From an uncultured Granulosicoccaceae bacterium (GTDB taxonomy: Bacteria > Pseudomonadota > Gammaproteobacteria > Granulosicoccales > Granulosicoccaceae), in the NCBI GenBank assembly GCA_938005265.1, contig CALLOA010000121.1:1-52106 (forward strand): a DNA stretch of 52,106 nt, in the 5' to 3' direction. A program made the translations under genes and the position numbers. Numbering within the stretch: the stretch's first letter is position 1; each line of letters opens with the position of its first letter. Positions 29,124 through 38,906 of the stretch are shown in pieces. The notes beneath the pieces are model-generated. The model did not search any database, had not been told where the DNA came from, and saw only the letters and a list, made by a program, of their open reading frames with translations.

Positions 29124-31170
29124 CTTGAACAACCTCATAGGCAACGCCGGGCGTTCATTGCTCCCGGCAAACCATCACCGGCTGACCGGTAAACACCGCC
29201 AACTGATGTTACTGCTGGTTTCGATTGCCGTGCTACTTCTTGTCAGCGGGTGCCGCACCACGGGAGGTGTAAGCGAAGACAACAGTTTTGACGACCAAAG
29301 TCTGGCGAGCATATCAGACGCACGAGCGAGACGATTACTCTTTAACGGTGACATTCAGGCGGCAGCCGATCGTTACAGCTTTCTGGCCGACAGTGCCGCA
29401 GATGCCGAAACCCAGGTCGACTACCAGTTAGTTGCAGCCGAGATTCTCTACGACCGGGGCATGACAGCTGAAGGCAATCTGAAGCTTGGCATCATACCGT
29501 TTTCGTTGACACAGGCTGCATTCCAGCAACGTCGCGACATACTGCAAGCCAAAGACATTCTGTTCACCGGCGAGCCGGAACAGGCACTCAACGCACTGCC
29601 TGACCCGGATACCATGGAGTCTGCTTTGCACCGGGCTCGTGTCTATGAAGTGCGGGCGCAGGCATTCAGACAGCTGGACAACCCGGACGAAGAGTTGGCA
29701 GCGCGCATCGCTCTTGAACAACAGGTCAATCGCCCCGGCATTGCAGAAGCCAACCACAAACAAATTTGGCAACTTCTGACTACCCAGCCGCAATCGCGGC
29801 TTAACGAAATGACAACCCACGTGCGCGGCGATATCTATCAGGGCTGGATTGAGCTGGCACTGTCCAATGCCATCGGTGATCTGGATGGCCAGCAACGTTC
29901 GGGAAGCTTGCAGCAGTGGCGCAGTCGTTTCCCTAATCATCCTGCCAATGCAACGATGATGCGAACACTGTTTGCCGACAATAATTTTAACAGCCTCGAA
30001 TTGAGCAGCGGTCCTATCAGGCAGGTTGGTGTGCTGCTGCCGCTGACAGCACCCGGCATCGGCGCTGCCGCTGCAGCCATTCGCGACGGCATCATACTCG
30101 CCTACCAGAACGAAACCGATCGCAGCAATCTTCCAACGATCCGTTTTTACGATATTGGTGATAACGTTAACTTTGTACGCACCGCTTTCCAGAATGCGCT
30201 CAACGACGGAGCCGATGCGATTATTGGCCCATTGCGTAAACAGGCAGTAACTTCAATCGTCACGCAGCGTAACTTACCGGTACCGGTTATTACCCTGAAC
30301 CAGGTGGAAGTTCCCGGCAGTTCACAGGCCGAAAATGTCATTCAGTTCGGGCTGGCACCGGAAGATGAAGCACGCTCAGCGGCCAGACGCGCACTGGCTC
30401 TGGACTACAACAATGCCATTGTGCTGAAGACTGACGATTCGCGCGGTGACAGAGAGGCTCGCGCTTTCACCGAGCTAATGCTTCTCAATGGTGGAGAAGT
30501 TCTGCACACTGCCATCCTGCCTGCAGATGAGTATGACTATTCCCAACAACTTAAAGATGCCCTGTTGATCACCCAGAGTGACCAGCGCTTCCGCAAATTG
30601 AGCCGCACCATCGATGCCAAGTTATTTTTCGAACCGGGAATCCGCGGTGATGTTGATATGGTGTTCCTTGCAGTAAACAATGACCAGGCAAAATCGGTGA
30701 GACCACAGCTGGCATTTTTTCATGCTGCCGAACTACCGAAGTTCGGCACCTCAAGGGTTGCCGCCATTGACAATGACGTGAAAGCCAACCGGGATTTGAA
30801 TACCATTCACTACACCGATGCACCCTGGGTGCTTGATAAAGACGTTCGAAATTCAGCACTGTATCGGCAGATCGCAGATAACTTCCCTGACACGATCGAT
30901 GTGTTCGGCAAACTCTACGCATTGGGCATCGATGCGTGGAGCATAGTCAATAACCTTGACCTGCTGACCAGCAACCCCTCAGCGCGCCTGCCAGGTTACA
31001 CGGGGCAATTGTCACTCGCGCCTGATGGCAGGATTGAACGCGAACTGCTGTGGGCTCGTTACGAAGACGGTAAATCAATACCTGTTAAAAACATTGAGTA
31101 CACACCGCCGGTATTACGCGCTAATCCATTGCCCAACTCCCAAAACCTGCAGAGTGGTTTCAGCAATTGA
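29124..31170 (+). CDS. lpoA: Penicillin-binding protein activator LpoA (outer-membrane lipoprotein)
   Basis: LpoA is an outer-membrane lipoprotein that stimulates the peptidoglycan synthase PBP1A. A lipobox (LLLVSGC) follows a hydrophobic core; a TPR-like N-terminal half is followed by a periplasmic-binding-protein fold starting at QVGVLLPLTAPGIGAAAAAI, with DGADAIIGPLRKQAV typical of the LppC/LpoA family. The start is uncertain: an ATG at 29056 would overlap the divergent rsmI gene, an ATG at 29206 would leave no basic residues before the hydrophobic core, and I chose the TTG at 29124 because GGAAAAGG precedes it. The lpoA-yraN order is conserved. Confidence 0.9.
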
Positions 31171-31242
31171 TTTTCAGGTCACAAAACTTTTAGCACAGTC
31201 AGGCATACAACCAAGGACTACAACCAGAAAAGGATTTCGTTT

Positions 31243-31617
31243 ATGGAAACTCAACGCAAGGGAAATTGCGCAGAAGACCTGGCAAGACAGTGGCTTGAGA
31301 ATCAGGGATTGAAATATATCGAGAGCAACTACTCAGCCAGGACGGGCGAGATAGATCTGGTCATGCAGCAATCCTCAATTCTGGTCTTTGTTGAAGTGCG
31401 CTACAGAAAACGCAACAATCATCAGAGCCGCTACGGTGGCGCGGTGGCAAGCGTCGACTTACGCAAACAACGTAAGCTCATTCAAACAGCACGCCTGTAT
31501 TTACAGACCCGCAAGCTCGGTGGTCTCGCTGCCCGTATCGATGTACTGGATGTAAGCGGGTCACTAAGTGAACCTGTGTTTGAATGGGTCAGAAACGCTA
31601 TCCCGGACTGTGGATAG
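31243..31617 (+). CDS. yraN: UPF0102 protein YraN (endonuclease-like fold)
   Basis: This 124-residue protein has the UPF0102 signature: an N-terminal GNCAEDLARQWLENQG, then ARTGEIDLVM and LVFVEVRYRKRN. The acidic and Lys/Arg residues form an archaeal-Holliday-junction-resolvase-like (PD-D/ExK) active site, but a biological role is not established. AAAAGGAT lies about 9 bases before the ATG. It follows lpoA by 72 bases, as in E. coli and Pseudomonas. The genes gmhA/diaA and the BON-domain lipoprotein that often follow are absent. Confidence 0.93.
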   Translation: METQRKGNCAEDLARQWLENQGLKYIESNYSARTGEIDLVMQQSSILVFVEVRYRKRNNHQSRYGGAVASVDLRKQRKLIQTARLYLQTRKLGGLAARIDVLDVSGSLSEPVFEWVRNAIPDCG

Positions 31618-31703
31618 TTGCTGTATGCCGGGGGTTTTCCGGCGTTTTGTACCGGCAACTATTGCATGAGCGGCATCAGCGCTACTTAGTTAATACCTGA
31701 GCG

Positions 31704-32108
31704 CTATTTGACGATGGTCAGTTTAGGTTTGCTATTGGTTACCGGATCTCGCACCGGATCCCGATCGCCACCATCCGGGCCTGGATCAGTGGGCGGCTCA
31801 TCCTGGTCCCCGAACATCATGCCCTGGCCATTTTCACGCGCGTATATCGCAAGCACACTGGACACCGGAATATTAACGTCCATGGCGCTGCCACTGAAAC
31901 GTGCATTGAAAGTAATTAAATCGTTACCCAATACGAGACTATGGGTTGCATCGGGGCTGACGTTGAGAATTATTCGGCCATTTTCAACAAATGATTGAGG
32001 CACAACGACTTCAGCCGCTGATGTATCAACCAGGACGTAGGGAGTGAGGCTATTGTCAACGATCCATTCGTACAAGGCACGGATCAGGTAAGGCCTGCTG
32101 GAGTTCAT
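31704..32108 (-). CDS. sspB: ClpXP protease specificity-enhancing factor SspB
   Basis: SspB delivers ssrA-tagged proteins to ClpXP. The ssrA-binding core is seen in SRPYLIRALYEWIVDNSLTP and NGRIILNVSPDATHSLVL. An acidic, proline- and aspartate-rich linker follows, then the ClpX-docking tail (KPKLTIVK), which resembles the LRVVK-type peptide. It has 134 residues. It is last of the petABC-sspAB series, 187 bases after sspA. Confidence 0.95.
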   Translation of the reverse strand: MNSSRPYLIRALYEWIVDNSLTPYVLVDTSAAEVVVPQSFVENGRIILNVSPDATHSLVLGNDLITFNARFSGSAMDVNIPVSSVLAIYARENGQGMMFGDQDEPPTDPGPDGGDRDPVRDPVTNSKPKLTIVK

Positions 32109-32295
32109 ACGTCAGTTAGAAACCCTGTTCTATCCTGCAAGGTAGTCTGAAATAAAGTTAGCCGGCACCCTGCGCATCATTCAATGGTAACAAACAGGGT
32201 AACTTGTGTGGTCAACTGCACCACCTGATTAAAGGGTTGTGCAAAAATTGCGCCCCGTGCAGATTGCGGCACAAGCAAGACAATATGCCTTTGAT

Positions 32296-32889
32296 TTAAA
32301 TCATGTCTTTTTCAGCATCACTAAGGCTGGTCTGAAAAGCGGGGCGTGCGTATAAGCGCTCTGCATAATCATGCACCGACTGCGCTGATTTCGGCAAATC
32401 AAGCCCGTAATGGCGAAAACGCCATAACAAAGGCGCCAAAGTAACATCAATTATCGAGTAATCATCACTGAGGAAAAACGGCTTTGCCGCAAATACATCC
32501 GCCGAAGCCGTGAGTGAGTCACGTAATGTCTTGCGCGCCGTTTCCATGCGGGTCTTATCACCGCTCTCCAAATCCGGTATCAAGGAGAACCAATCCTGCT
32601 CGATACGATAGAGCGTTAGCCGTGTTTTGGAGCGCGATACCGGATCGATAGGCATGAAGGGTGGGTGAGGATACCGTTCATCCAGGTACTCAACCACCAC
32701 CTTTGGCCCGTACAACACCAATTCCCGATCAACCAGTGTCGGCAGACTGTTATAAGGGTTGAGGTGAATCAAGTCCTCCGGCTTGTTATCCGGATCGACG
32801 TAAACCACCTCGATCTCAATATCCTTTTCAGCGACCACCAGACGAACGATGTGGTTGGCGACTGTATCAGCATCACTGTATAGCAGCAT
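32296..32889 (-). CDS. sspA: Stringent starvation protein A (GST-fold RNA polymerase-associated factor)
   Basis: SspA binds RNA polymerase and modulates stress gene expression; it has a glutathione-S-transferase fold but is not expected to bind glutathione. Diagnostic segments are VVAEKDIEIEVVYVD, HLNPYNSLPTLVDRELVLY and VVEYLDERYPHPPFMPIDP. The 197 residues are a little shorter than E. coli (212) because the protein begins directly at MLLYSD; an upstream non-ATG start is not excluded. It lies downstream of petC and upstream of sspB. Confidence 0.95.
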   Translation of the reverse strand: MLLYSDADTVANHIVRLVVAEKDIEIEVVYVDPDNKPEDLIHLNPYNSLPTLVDRELVLYGPKVVVEYLDERYPHPPFMPIDPVSRSKTRLTLYRIEQDWFSLIPDLESGDKTRMETARKTLRDSLTASADVFAAKPFFLSDDYSIIDVTLAPLLWRFRHYGLDLPKSAQSVHDYAERLYARPAFQTSLSDAEKDMI

Positions 32890-32920
32890 GTGGTCTGTAT
32901 CTGGAAGCAGTTAACTTAAC

Positions 32921-32957
32921 AAAGCAAAGCCTTACCAAGCAAAGCGCAAAGCAAAGC
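32921..32957. repeat. AAAGCAAAGC repeat cluster between petC and sspA
   Basis: AAAGCAAAGC is present at 32921-32930 and 32948-32957, with AAGCAAAGC at 32937-32945 between them. The spacing is irregular. It fills part of the 109-base gap downstream of the petC stop. Confidence 0.7.
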
Positions 32958-32998
32958 GTCTTAACGAGCAAGGTTTACCAAGGCATATGGTGGCAGCC

Positions 32999-33805
32999 CT
33001 AATGAACCACATCCCGCCAGTATTCCTTCTTGAGTAAATAGGCAATCGCCAACAAACCGAACAGGAACAACAGGACAAAGACGCCGATCTTGTGACGTGT
33101 TTGCTTGATCGGGTCTGCCATGTAAGCAAGGAAGTTGGTGATATCAGTGATCGTCTGGTCATACTCCTGAGGCGATTGCGAACCTGGGCTTGCCAATTCC
33201 AGCGATATTTTCTCACCGCCATGGCCGTCATCTTCGTACACGGCTTTCTGCCAACCCTGCAGCTCCCACAGTACGTGTGGCATTGCAGCTCCCGGATAGA
33301 CAGTATTGTTTACCCCGATTCCACCGCGACCGGGGTCAAGGTAAAAACTTTTCATGTAAGTGTAAATCCAGTCAACGCCGCGAGACCTGGCGGTAAGAGC
33401 CAGATTCGGAGGAATGACACCGAATGCAGCACGCCCGTATTCATTACTCATATTGTTGACCATCAGCGACCCGGGCTTGGTCGGCTCACCCGCCTCGTCG
33501 GTAGTGAAGATCAGTTGCTCGGCAACGTCTTCATCCGTGAGATCGAGATCGCGGGCGAGACGGTTATATCGCTGGTAGTCAGCGGTGTGACAACCCATGC
33601 AATAGTTAACATAGAGTTTTGCACCACGCTGCAGTGACTTTTTACTGCCAGGGTCAATGTGCGGCGTTTCCAGCGGAACCGAACTACCCGCGGCACTGGC
33701 GGTTGAAACCAGACCCAGCGAAGCCATGACTATGACGAATCCAGCCACCAGCATCGCGATACGTGCAGGGCACTGCAAAGGACTGTAAATACGCTTGATC
33801 CTCAT
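32999..33805 (-). CDS. petC: Cytochrome c1 of the cytochrome bc1 complex
   Basis: Cytochrome c1 accepts electrons from the Rieske protein and passes them to soluble cytochrome c. A cleavable signal peptide (about residues 1-39) precedes the heme c motif CMGCH (Cys69, Cys72, His73). The axial methionine is probably in [17 protein letters not shown]-terminal membrane anchor ([20 protein letters not shown]) holds it in the inner membrane. It has 268 residues. The start overlaps the petB stop by four bases (ATGA). Confidence 0.97.
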   Translation of the reverse strand: MRIKRIYSPLQCPARIAMLVAGFVIVMASLGLVSTASAAGSSVPLETPHIDPGSKKSLQRGAKLYVNYCMGCHTADYQRYNRLARDLDLTDEDVAEQLIFTTDEAGEPTKPGSLMVNNMSNEYGRAAFGVIPPNLALTARSRGVDWIYTYMKSFYLDPGRGGIGVNNTVYPGAAMPHVLWELQGWQKAVYEDDGHGGEKISLELASPGSQSPQEYDQTITDITNFLAYMADPIKQTRHKIGVFVLLFLFGLLAIAYLLKKEYWRDVVH

Positions 33806-35025
33806 GATGTCACCCTTTCTGGTACTGGTTTGGTTTTCTCATTTTTACTGACGATGAACAGACCGACAAAAAAGCCAAAGTAAATCAGCGAACAAACACG
33901 TGAGATAAAGGTTCCCGTCGGAGTCGGTTGCTGCATTCCGAAATAGCCCAGAACAATAAAGGCGATAACGAAAGAGAACAGCAGTACTTTATAGGCTAAA
34001 GAGCGGTAACGAATGGAGCGCACGTTGTTGCGATCGATCCAGGGCAGAAAGAACAGCACAATAATCGCACCACCCATCGCCATAACACCACCGAGCTTGC
34101 TGGGCACTGCACGCAAAATCGCATAGAACGGCGTGAAATACCACACTGGTGCAATATGCTCAGGTGTTTTTAGCGGGTCAGCGGGAACGAAGTTGGCGTG
34201 TTCAAGGAAGTAACCACCCATTTCCGGCATAAAGAAAACGATAGTAAAGAACACGATCAGAAAAACGATAGCGCCCATGAAGTCCTTGACGGTGTAGTAC
34301 GGGTGAAACGGAATACCATCCTTCGGAATACCATCAGCATTCTTCAGTTTCTTGATATCGATACCGTCGGGATTGTTGGAGCCCACCTCGTGCAAAGCCA
34401 GTATATGAGCAACCACCAGGCCGATGAGTACCAGTGGCACCGCAATAACGTGCAACGCGAAGAACCGGTTCAGTGTTGCATCCGAGACTACGTAATCACC
34501 ACGTAACCACAGGGTAATGGCATCGCCCAGCCCAAACGGAATGGCACCGAACAGCGAGATGATGACCTGCGCTCCCCAGTAAGACATCTGCCCCCAGGGT
34601 AGTAAATAGCCCATGAAGGCTTCTGCCATCAGAACTACATATATCAGCATGCCGAAAATCCACAGCAGCTCACGAGGCTTTTTATAAGAGCCGTACATCA
34701 GCGCGCGAAACATATGCAGATAGACCACAACGAAAAACATGGAAGCGCCAGTCGAATGCATATATCGAATAAGCCAACCGTAGTTGACGTCACGCATGAT
34801 GTATTCAACCGAACGGAAAGCCAGTTCACCATCCGGCTTGTAATTCATGGTGAGAAAAATCCCGGTCACAATCTGGATAATTAACACCAGCAATGACAGG
34901 GCACCAAAGTAGTACCAGAAGTTGAAATTCTTCGGCGCGTAGTATTTGGTGACATGCTCTTCGAGCATTTTTGTCATCGGGAATCGTTCGTCGATCCACG
35001 CGACAGCGTTATTCAGCTTGCTCAT
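33802..35025 (-). CDS. petB: Cytochrome b of the cytochrome bc1 complex
   Basis: This is the membrane core of complex III, with quinol oxidation and reduction sites. Histidine ligands for the two b hemes lie in [20 protein letters not shown] and [20 protein letters not shown]. The PEW-like Qo motif is represented by [10 protein letters not shown]. The 407-residue protein is a fused full-length cytochrome b with eight or so hydrophobic segments. It overlaps petA and petC by four bases each, so the three are translationally coupled. Confidence 0.98.
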   Translation of the reverse strand: MSKLNNAVAWIDERFPMTKMLEEHVTKYYAPKNFNFWYYFGALSLLVLIIQIVTGIFLTMNYKPDGELAFRSVEYIMRDVNYGWLIRYMHSTGASMFFVVVYLHMFRALMYGSYKKPRELLWIFGMLIYVVLMAEAFMGYLLPWGQMSYWGAQVIISLFGAIPFGLGDAITLWLRGDYVVSDATLNRFFALHVIAVPLVLIGLVVAHILALHEVGSNNPDGIDIKKLKNADGIPKDGIPFHPYYTVKDFMGAIVFLIVFFTIVFFMPEMGGYFLEHANFVPADPLKTPEHIAPVWYFTPFYAILRAVPSKLGGVMAMGGAIIVLFFLPWIDRNNVRSIRYRSLAYKVLLFSFVIAFIVLGYFGMQQPTPTGTFISRVCSLIYFGFFVGLFIVSKNEKTKPVPERVTS

Positions 35026-35825
35026 GCTGCGACCCCCTCTTCCGAATCAACTCCCACCAGTATCACGGTTTCTGACAAATATTTATGCGGTGGCACTTCA
35101 AGATTGGTTGGCGCAGGCATACCGGCGTAAACACGGCCAGCGAAATCGAATCTGGAACCGTGACAGGGGCAGAAGAAGCCACCCAGCCAATCAGCACCCA
35201 GATCGGCCGCAGCCACTTCCGGACGATAGGTAGGAGAGCAACCCAAGTGTGTGCAGATGCCGACCATGACGAGAATTTCCGGCTTGATGGAGCGAGTCTC
35301 ATTGCGCGCATATTCAGGTTGCTGATCAACTTCGCTGGACGGATCAGACAATGAATCCGTTAGCGTCTCAAGACTGCCCAGAGCATCGGGCGTGCGGTTA
35401 AGAATCCATACCGGTTTGCCTCGCCATTCAACCGTCAAGCGCTGACCGGGCTCCAGTTTGCTGATATCAGCTTCTACCGGCGCACCGGCAGCCTTGGCTT
35501 TTTCACTAGGCGACATTGATGCAACCATCGGGGCCACTAATGCTACGGCACCCAGACCACCCACGACACTTGCGCCGCTTACGAGCATACGGCGACGCTT
35601 GACGTCAACTTGATCGCCACGGATCGAACTCTCACCGGCTGGTGCATTGACGCCGGCTCCGCTATAGGAACTCACGTCGCGGGTAGCATCGATGGCAACC
35701 TCGTCACTTTGATCAGCCGCAGCCTGATGACCGGTCCGACCTGACTGATTGCCGTCACCGCCATTGTGTGGTGGTGAACCTGACTGATTGGATTTACTTT
35801 TACCTTTGCCTTTTTTTGAGGCCAT
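35022..35825 (-). CDS. petA: Rieske iron-sulfur protein of the cytochrome bc1 complex, N-terminally extended
   Basis: The 2Fe-2S cluster ligands are in CTHLGC and CPCHGSRFD near the C-terminus. A twin-arginine-like signal anchor ([15 protein letters not shown]) starts near residue 76. Before it lies a hydrophilic, Gly/Ser/Gln-rich extension of about 75 residues beginning [12 protein letters not shown], which typical PetA proteins (about 200 residues) lack. The start at 35825 is supported by GGAG seven bases upstream; the frame is open to 35912 but the added part falls in leader repeats. It is the first gene of petABC. Confidence 0.95.
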   Translation of the reverse strand: MASKKGKGKSKSNQSGSPPHNGGDGNQSGRTGHQAAADQSDEVAIDATRDVSSYSGAGVNAPAGESSIRGDQVDVKRRRMLVSGASVVGGLGAVALVAPMVASMSPSEKAKAAGAPVEADISKLEPGQRLTVEWRGKPVWILNRTPDALGSLETLTDSLSDPSSEVDQQPEYARNETRSIKPEILVMVGICTHLGCSPTYRPEVAAADLGADWLGGFFCPCHGSRFDFAGRVYAGMPAPTNLEVPPHKYLSETVILVGVDSEEGVAA

Positions 35826-35880
35826 AAGGAACTCCAGAGAACTTAACTTCAAACCATTAAAATCGAGTGGCACAGTACCC

Positions 35881-35935
35881 GGCGGAAATCCGCCTCCTGC
35901 CTTGTTACCCATACGTACCTATACGTACCTATACG
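35881..35935. repeat. 10-bp tandem repeat and small hairpin in the petA leader
   Basis: ATACGTACCT is present at 35911-35920 and 35921-35930, followed by a partial copy ATACG at 35931-35935. On the petA strand each unit contains TATAGG or TATGGG, resembling a -10 hexamer. A GTGACA (35958-35953) lies 19 bases from one of them, a weak possible -35. GGCGGA-AA-TCCGCC (35881-35894) forms a perfect small hairpin between the repeat and the petA start. Confidence 0.6.
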
Positions 35936-36599
35936 GCACTAATATGCGTCTGTGTCACGATTGCCATCCATCGCCTTCCATAGAACGCGGTGACTTGTGA
36001 CAAAAACAAGACGCAAAAAGCGTGGCAAAAAGACCGGATGGCGATGCCTCATCGCCAATGCCGGCTTGCCTGCTCCTGACAGCGTACTGGCCGGCCAATG
36101 TCGGCGATATCCGACATTGGCCGAAAACTGTGCGATTGCATGGCAACCGTCTTCTACTTATGAACTGACCCGGCAAGTCCAATTACTTCGATCCGCACAA
36201 TCCGCACAATCAAAAGGATCTTTGTGATGATCACTCAATAACCACCCGCTTGAATGTCATGGCCATTCACTTGAATGTCGCACATTGGCAAAGTCGTTGA
36301 ATGTTGTAACGCGAACCGAATAACTATAGCTGTAATATTTTAGTCTGGACGCCTTTTAAAATGCAGTTCTTCGAACCGCGCGATTCTACCACAATCATCG
36401 CCTTACTAGGTGGCCGAGGCGCAATCAGCGAACAGACTTTTCCGAGGCAGAAAGCGAGCGCTGAAATACGACATTGTGGCAGCGCTGTTTTTACCACATC
36501 GTCTTACCACTTCGCAGCTCGCCATTATTACGACGCCCACGTGAACATGCAGAACAGAGCTGGTTTTTTTGCCTGCCCGGCTTGTTATCATTGCTACTT
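35936..36599. other. Structured spacer between petA and algW
   Basis: This divergent gap holds no gene I can support; two overlapping short frames (35997-36227 plus, 35955-36182 minus) show no recognisable family. It contains the hairpin GGCGATG-CCT-CATCGCC (36040-36056), a 13-base-pair perfect inverted repeat (36092-36123), a 9-base tandem duplication ATCCGCACA (36191-36208), and CTTGAATGTC at 36249-36258 and 36270-36279. A possible algW promoter is TTGAAT (36297-36302) and TAACTA (36321-36326), 18 bases apart. Confidence 0.55.
36092..36123. repeat. Perfect inverted repeat with 13-bp arms
   Basis: CGGCCAATGTCGG (36092-36104) and CCGACATTGGCCG (36111-36123) are exact inverted copies around the six bases CGATAT. 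No T run follows on either strand, so it is not a standard intrinsic terminator. The half-site GCCAATG also occurs at 36054-36060 and, inverted with one change, at 36282-36289, which suggests a protein-binding motif or a conserved RNA stem. Confidence 0.7.
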
Positions 36600-37739
36600 A
36601 TGAATCGCGCTTTATACATGGCCATCTGTTGCCTGTGCGGCCTCCTGGCAGCAACTGTTTTGCACTTTCGCAGTCAGTTGGTGCTGCCTTTCGATAACCT
36701 GAAATTGCCATCCCTGAGCTTCCTGGATAAAGCAGAATCCAGCGCTACAGCAACAGGCAACTGGCCTAGTTTTTCCAACGGTATCGAAAAAGCAGCCCCG
36801 TCAGTGCTGAGTGTCTACACACTCCGAACGGTCTACAGCAACCAGACTTCATCTGAGCTTGCACCTAACGCCGACCAGAGTATCACCCGGCGTGGTGAGC
36901 AAACAAATCAGGGATCAGGGGTGGTGGTTGACCCGATGGGGCTGATAGTCACAAGCTATCACCTGATAGCGCAAGCCGACACTATCTACATCGCCCTGGC
37001 TGATGACCAATTGCTGCAAGCCGAGATTGTCGGCACCGATGTAGAAACAGATCTGGCGCTGGTCAGGATAAACGTTAGCGAGCCGTTGACCGCACTGGAC
37101 CTGAATCGCAGCGATGCCGCCAAGGTCGGCGACGTAGTATTGGCCATCGGCAACCCTTATGGCGTCGGGCAGACGGTGACGCTGGGAATCGTCAGTGCTG
37201 TGCAGCGCCAACTCGCAGGAATCAGCGCACTGCAGAATTTCTTGCAGATCGATGCGGCTATCAACCCGGGTAATTCGGGCGGAGCGCTGGTTGACCCGGG
37301 AGGCGAGCTTGTCGGCATCAACACGGCAGTGTATTCAAGACTGAATGGCGCTCAGGGTATTGGTTTTGCGATTCCGGTCAGCCTGGTCAAGCGCGTCGTG
37401 CCGCAACTCCTGCAACATGGGCGGGCTATCCGTGGCTGGCTGGGCATCGCAGTAGACGACCTCATCAACTACCCCAACCTGTTCGCAGGCTCCACCACCA
37501 GCGGTGCGATTGTTGTTGCTGTGGTAGAAGACAGCCCTGCCTACAACGCCGGGTTGCGGCGCGGCGATATTATTGCGGCTATAGACTCCAAGCCGGTCAG
37601 GCGTGCAGACCGGTTACTGACGGATATAGCCGATTCGACCCCGGGCACCAACGTGTCGCTGTTAATAGAACGCGATCGCCAGACGGTGAACCTCACTATC
37701 ACAATTGCAGAGCGCCCACCGCTACCAACACGGCAGTAA
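36600..37739 (+). CDS. algW: DegS/AlgW-type site-1 serine protease (sigma-E pathway)
   Basis: This is an inner-membrane-anchored, PDZ-regulated trypsin-like protease that cuts anti-sigma factor RseA/MucA when misfolded outer-membrane proteins accumulate. It has 379 residues: an N-terminal anchor (about 3-21), a protease domain with His121 (TSYHLI), Asp151 (ETDLALV) and Ser226 (NPGNSGGAL), and one C-terminal PDZ domain (AGLRRGDIIAAIDSKPV). A single PDZ and an uncleaved anchor favour DegS/AlgW over DegP. I start at 36600, where the anchor begins; the frame is open to 36474. DegS versus AlgW naming is a matter of lineage. Confidence 0.93.
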   Translation: MNRALYMAICCLCGLLAATVLHFRSQLVLPFDNLKLPSLSFLDKAESSATATGNWPSFSNGIEKAAPSVLSVYTLRTVYSNQTSSELAPNADQSITRRGEQTNQGSGVVVDPMGLIVTSYHLIAQADTIYIALADDQLLQAEIVGTDVETDLALVRINVSEPLTALDLNRSDAAKVGDVVLAIGNPYGVGQTVTLGIVSAVQRQLAGISALQNFLQIDAAINPGNSGGALVDPGGELVGINTAVYSRLNGAQGIGFAIPVSLVKRVVPQLLQHGRAIRGWLGIAVDDLINYPNLFAGSTTSGAIVVAVVEDSPAYNAGLRRGDIIAAIDSKPVRRADRLLTDIADSTPGTNVSLLIERDRQTVNLTITIAERPPLPTRQ

Positions 37740-38172
37740 TCGAGAGACCACAGAATATTTTGCCACCGCCAATTTTCGGGCAAATCATGTCTGCGAAGTT
37801 GCTGACGGCTCGTTTGCAGCATCCCTGCTGCAAGCGCATCGCCGTAATGGGTGCCCACTCCGCAGCTGACTCACTGGTTTAGTCTGACTGTGTTGCCAAA
37901 ATACGTGCTACTGGCGGGACAGTGGCCGTTCCGGTTGGGCCTCAAACGCCGTTTTAACAGGCAATCACGTTAGAAACCTTAACTCAAAATGAATATCAAC
38001 AACTTAGAGCTCGAACTTAATGTTGTTTTGGTGCAATAGGTCGATCGTTATCATATACTGTTAGCGCACAAGCCCAAATTGAGGCTTGCGAGTGGTGATC
38101 TGCTTGCGTCAGTCAACGTCAACAGAATTCCGAAATTAGCCGAATTCACAAACCAAGGTTGCAACCATCGGT
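37740..38172. other. 433-bp gap between algW and the DUF1919 gene
   Basis: No gene is evident. A stable hairpin (CGTTTGCAGCA and TGCTGCAAGCG, 37811-37821 with 37826-37836, loop TCCC, one G-T pair) lies about 70 bases after the algW stop but lacks a T run. A weaker hairpin CAAGCC/GGCTTG (38069-38074, 38083-38088) lies just ahead of the next gene. The stretch from about 37970 to 38060 is AT-rich and may contain its promoter. Confidence 0.5.
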
Positions 38173-38865
38173 GTGGCATACAGCATACTGAAACCAACAG
38201 CCCGGAGCCTGAGTGTAAAACTGGCGAAGATGAAAGTTGTTGCCAACCTGTGCAGCATCCAGAATCGCGAGTTTTCCGTTATTGCGAGTAACTGTACGGG
38301 TACGCTGCCCTACCGCTTCCTCAAGATTCCCTACGCTACGCCCACAGCAAACCTGCTTTTTTATGCGCCCTGCTATCTCAAATTCGTCAAGAATCTGGAA
38401 TACTATCTGAACCAGCCTCTACGCTTTACAGCTCAATCGCGTTATCCGCGTGGCGAGCAGACCCGGCAGGAATTCGAGCACTTTTTCCCCATTGGCGTGC
38501 TGGATGACATCGAAGTGCACTTTATGCACTATCACAGTGAGTCTGATGCTCTGGAGAAATGGGAGCGCAGAAAGCAGCGGATCAATTTCGACAACATGAT
38601 CTTTGCCTTTACTGACAAAGATCTCTGTACACCCGAACTCATCCAAGAGTTCGACGCTATCGAGCATCCGAACAAGTATGTGCTGACCGCCAACCCGATG
38701 CCGGAAATCCGCTCAGCTATTCACGTACCCTACTTCACCGGGCAGAGTGAGATTGGTGATTGCTACACACACTACAACCATTTATCCCACATCGATTTCC
38801 GCAAGCTGATTGATAAACCGGTTACAAATGAACAACCGCAACCGGTTCTTTACGCCAGCCAGTAA
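38173..38865 (+). CDS. DUF1919-family protein (capsule/exopolysaccharide-associated), orphan copy
   Basis: The pattern FSVIASNCTGTLPYRFLKIP, then TPTANLLFYAPCYLKFVKNL, SRYPRGE, FFPIGVLDDIEVHFMHYHS, and EKWERRKQRINFDNMIFAF matches the DUF1919 family as I know it. Members occur in capsule and exopolysaccharide clusters of many bacteria; a biochemical activity is not known to me. The start is a GTG at 38173; an ATG at 38230 is an alternative and would still keep the conserved domain. There is no other polysaccharide gene in the window, so this is an isolated copy. It converges on the metzincin gene, 41 bases away. The DUF1919 call is from memory of family pattern. Confidence 0.75.
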   Translation: MAYSILKPTARSLSVKLAKMKVVANLCSIQNREFSVIASNCTGTLPYRFLKIPYATPTANLLFYAPCYLKFVKNLEYYLNQPLRFTAQSRYPRGEQTRQEFEHFFPIGVLDDIEVHFMHYHSESDALEKWERRKQRINFDNMIFAFTDKDLCTPELIQEFDAIEHPNKYVLTANPMPEIRSAIHVPYFTGQSEIGDCYTHYNHLSHIDFRKLIDKPVTNEQPQPVLYASQ

Positions 38866-38906
38866 GACCGGTAAAACCCGAGCCGACAGCAGAAACCTAC
38901 CGGCAA

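Noticed and set aside
35997..36227. Small basic protein (76 codons, GTG start) in the petA-algW spacer
   Set aside because: Its reading frame runs through the perfect inverted repeat, there is no family match and a minus-strand frame of equal length overlaps it.
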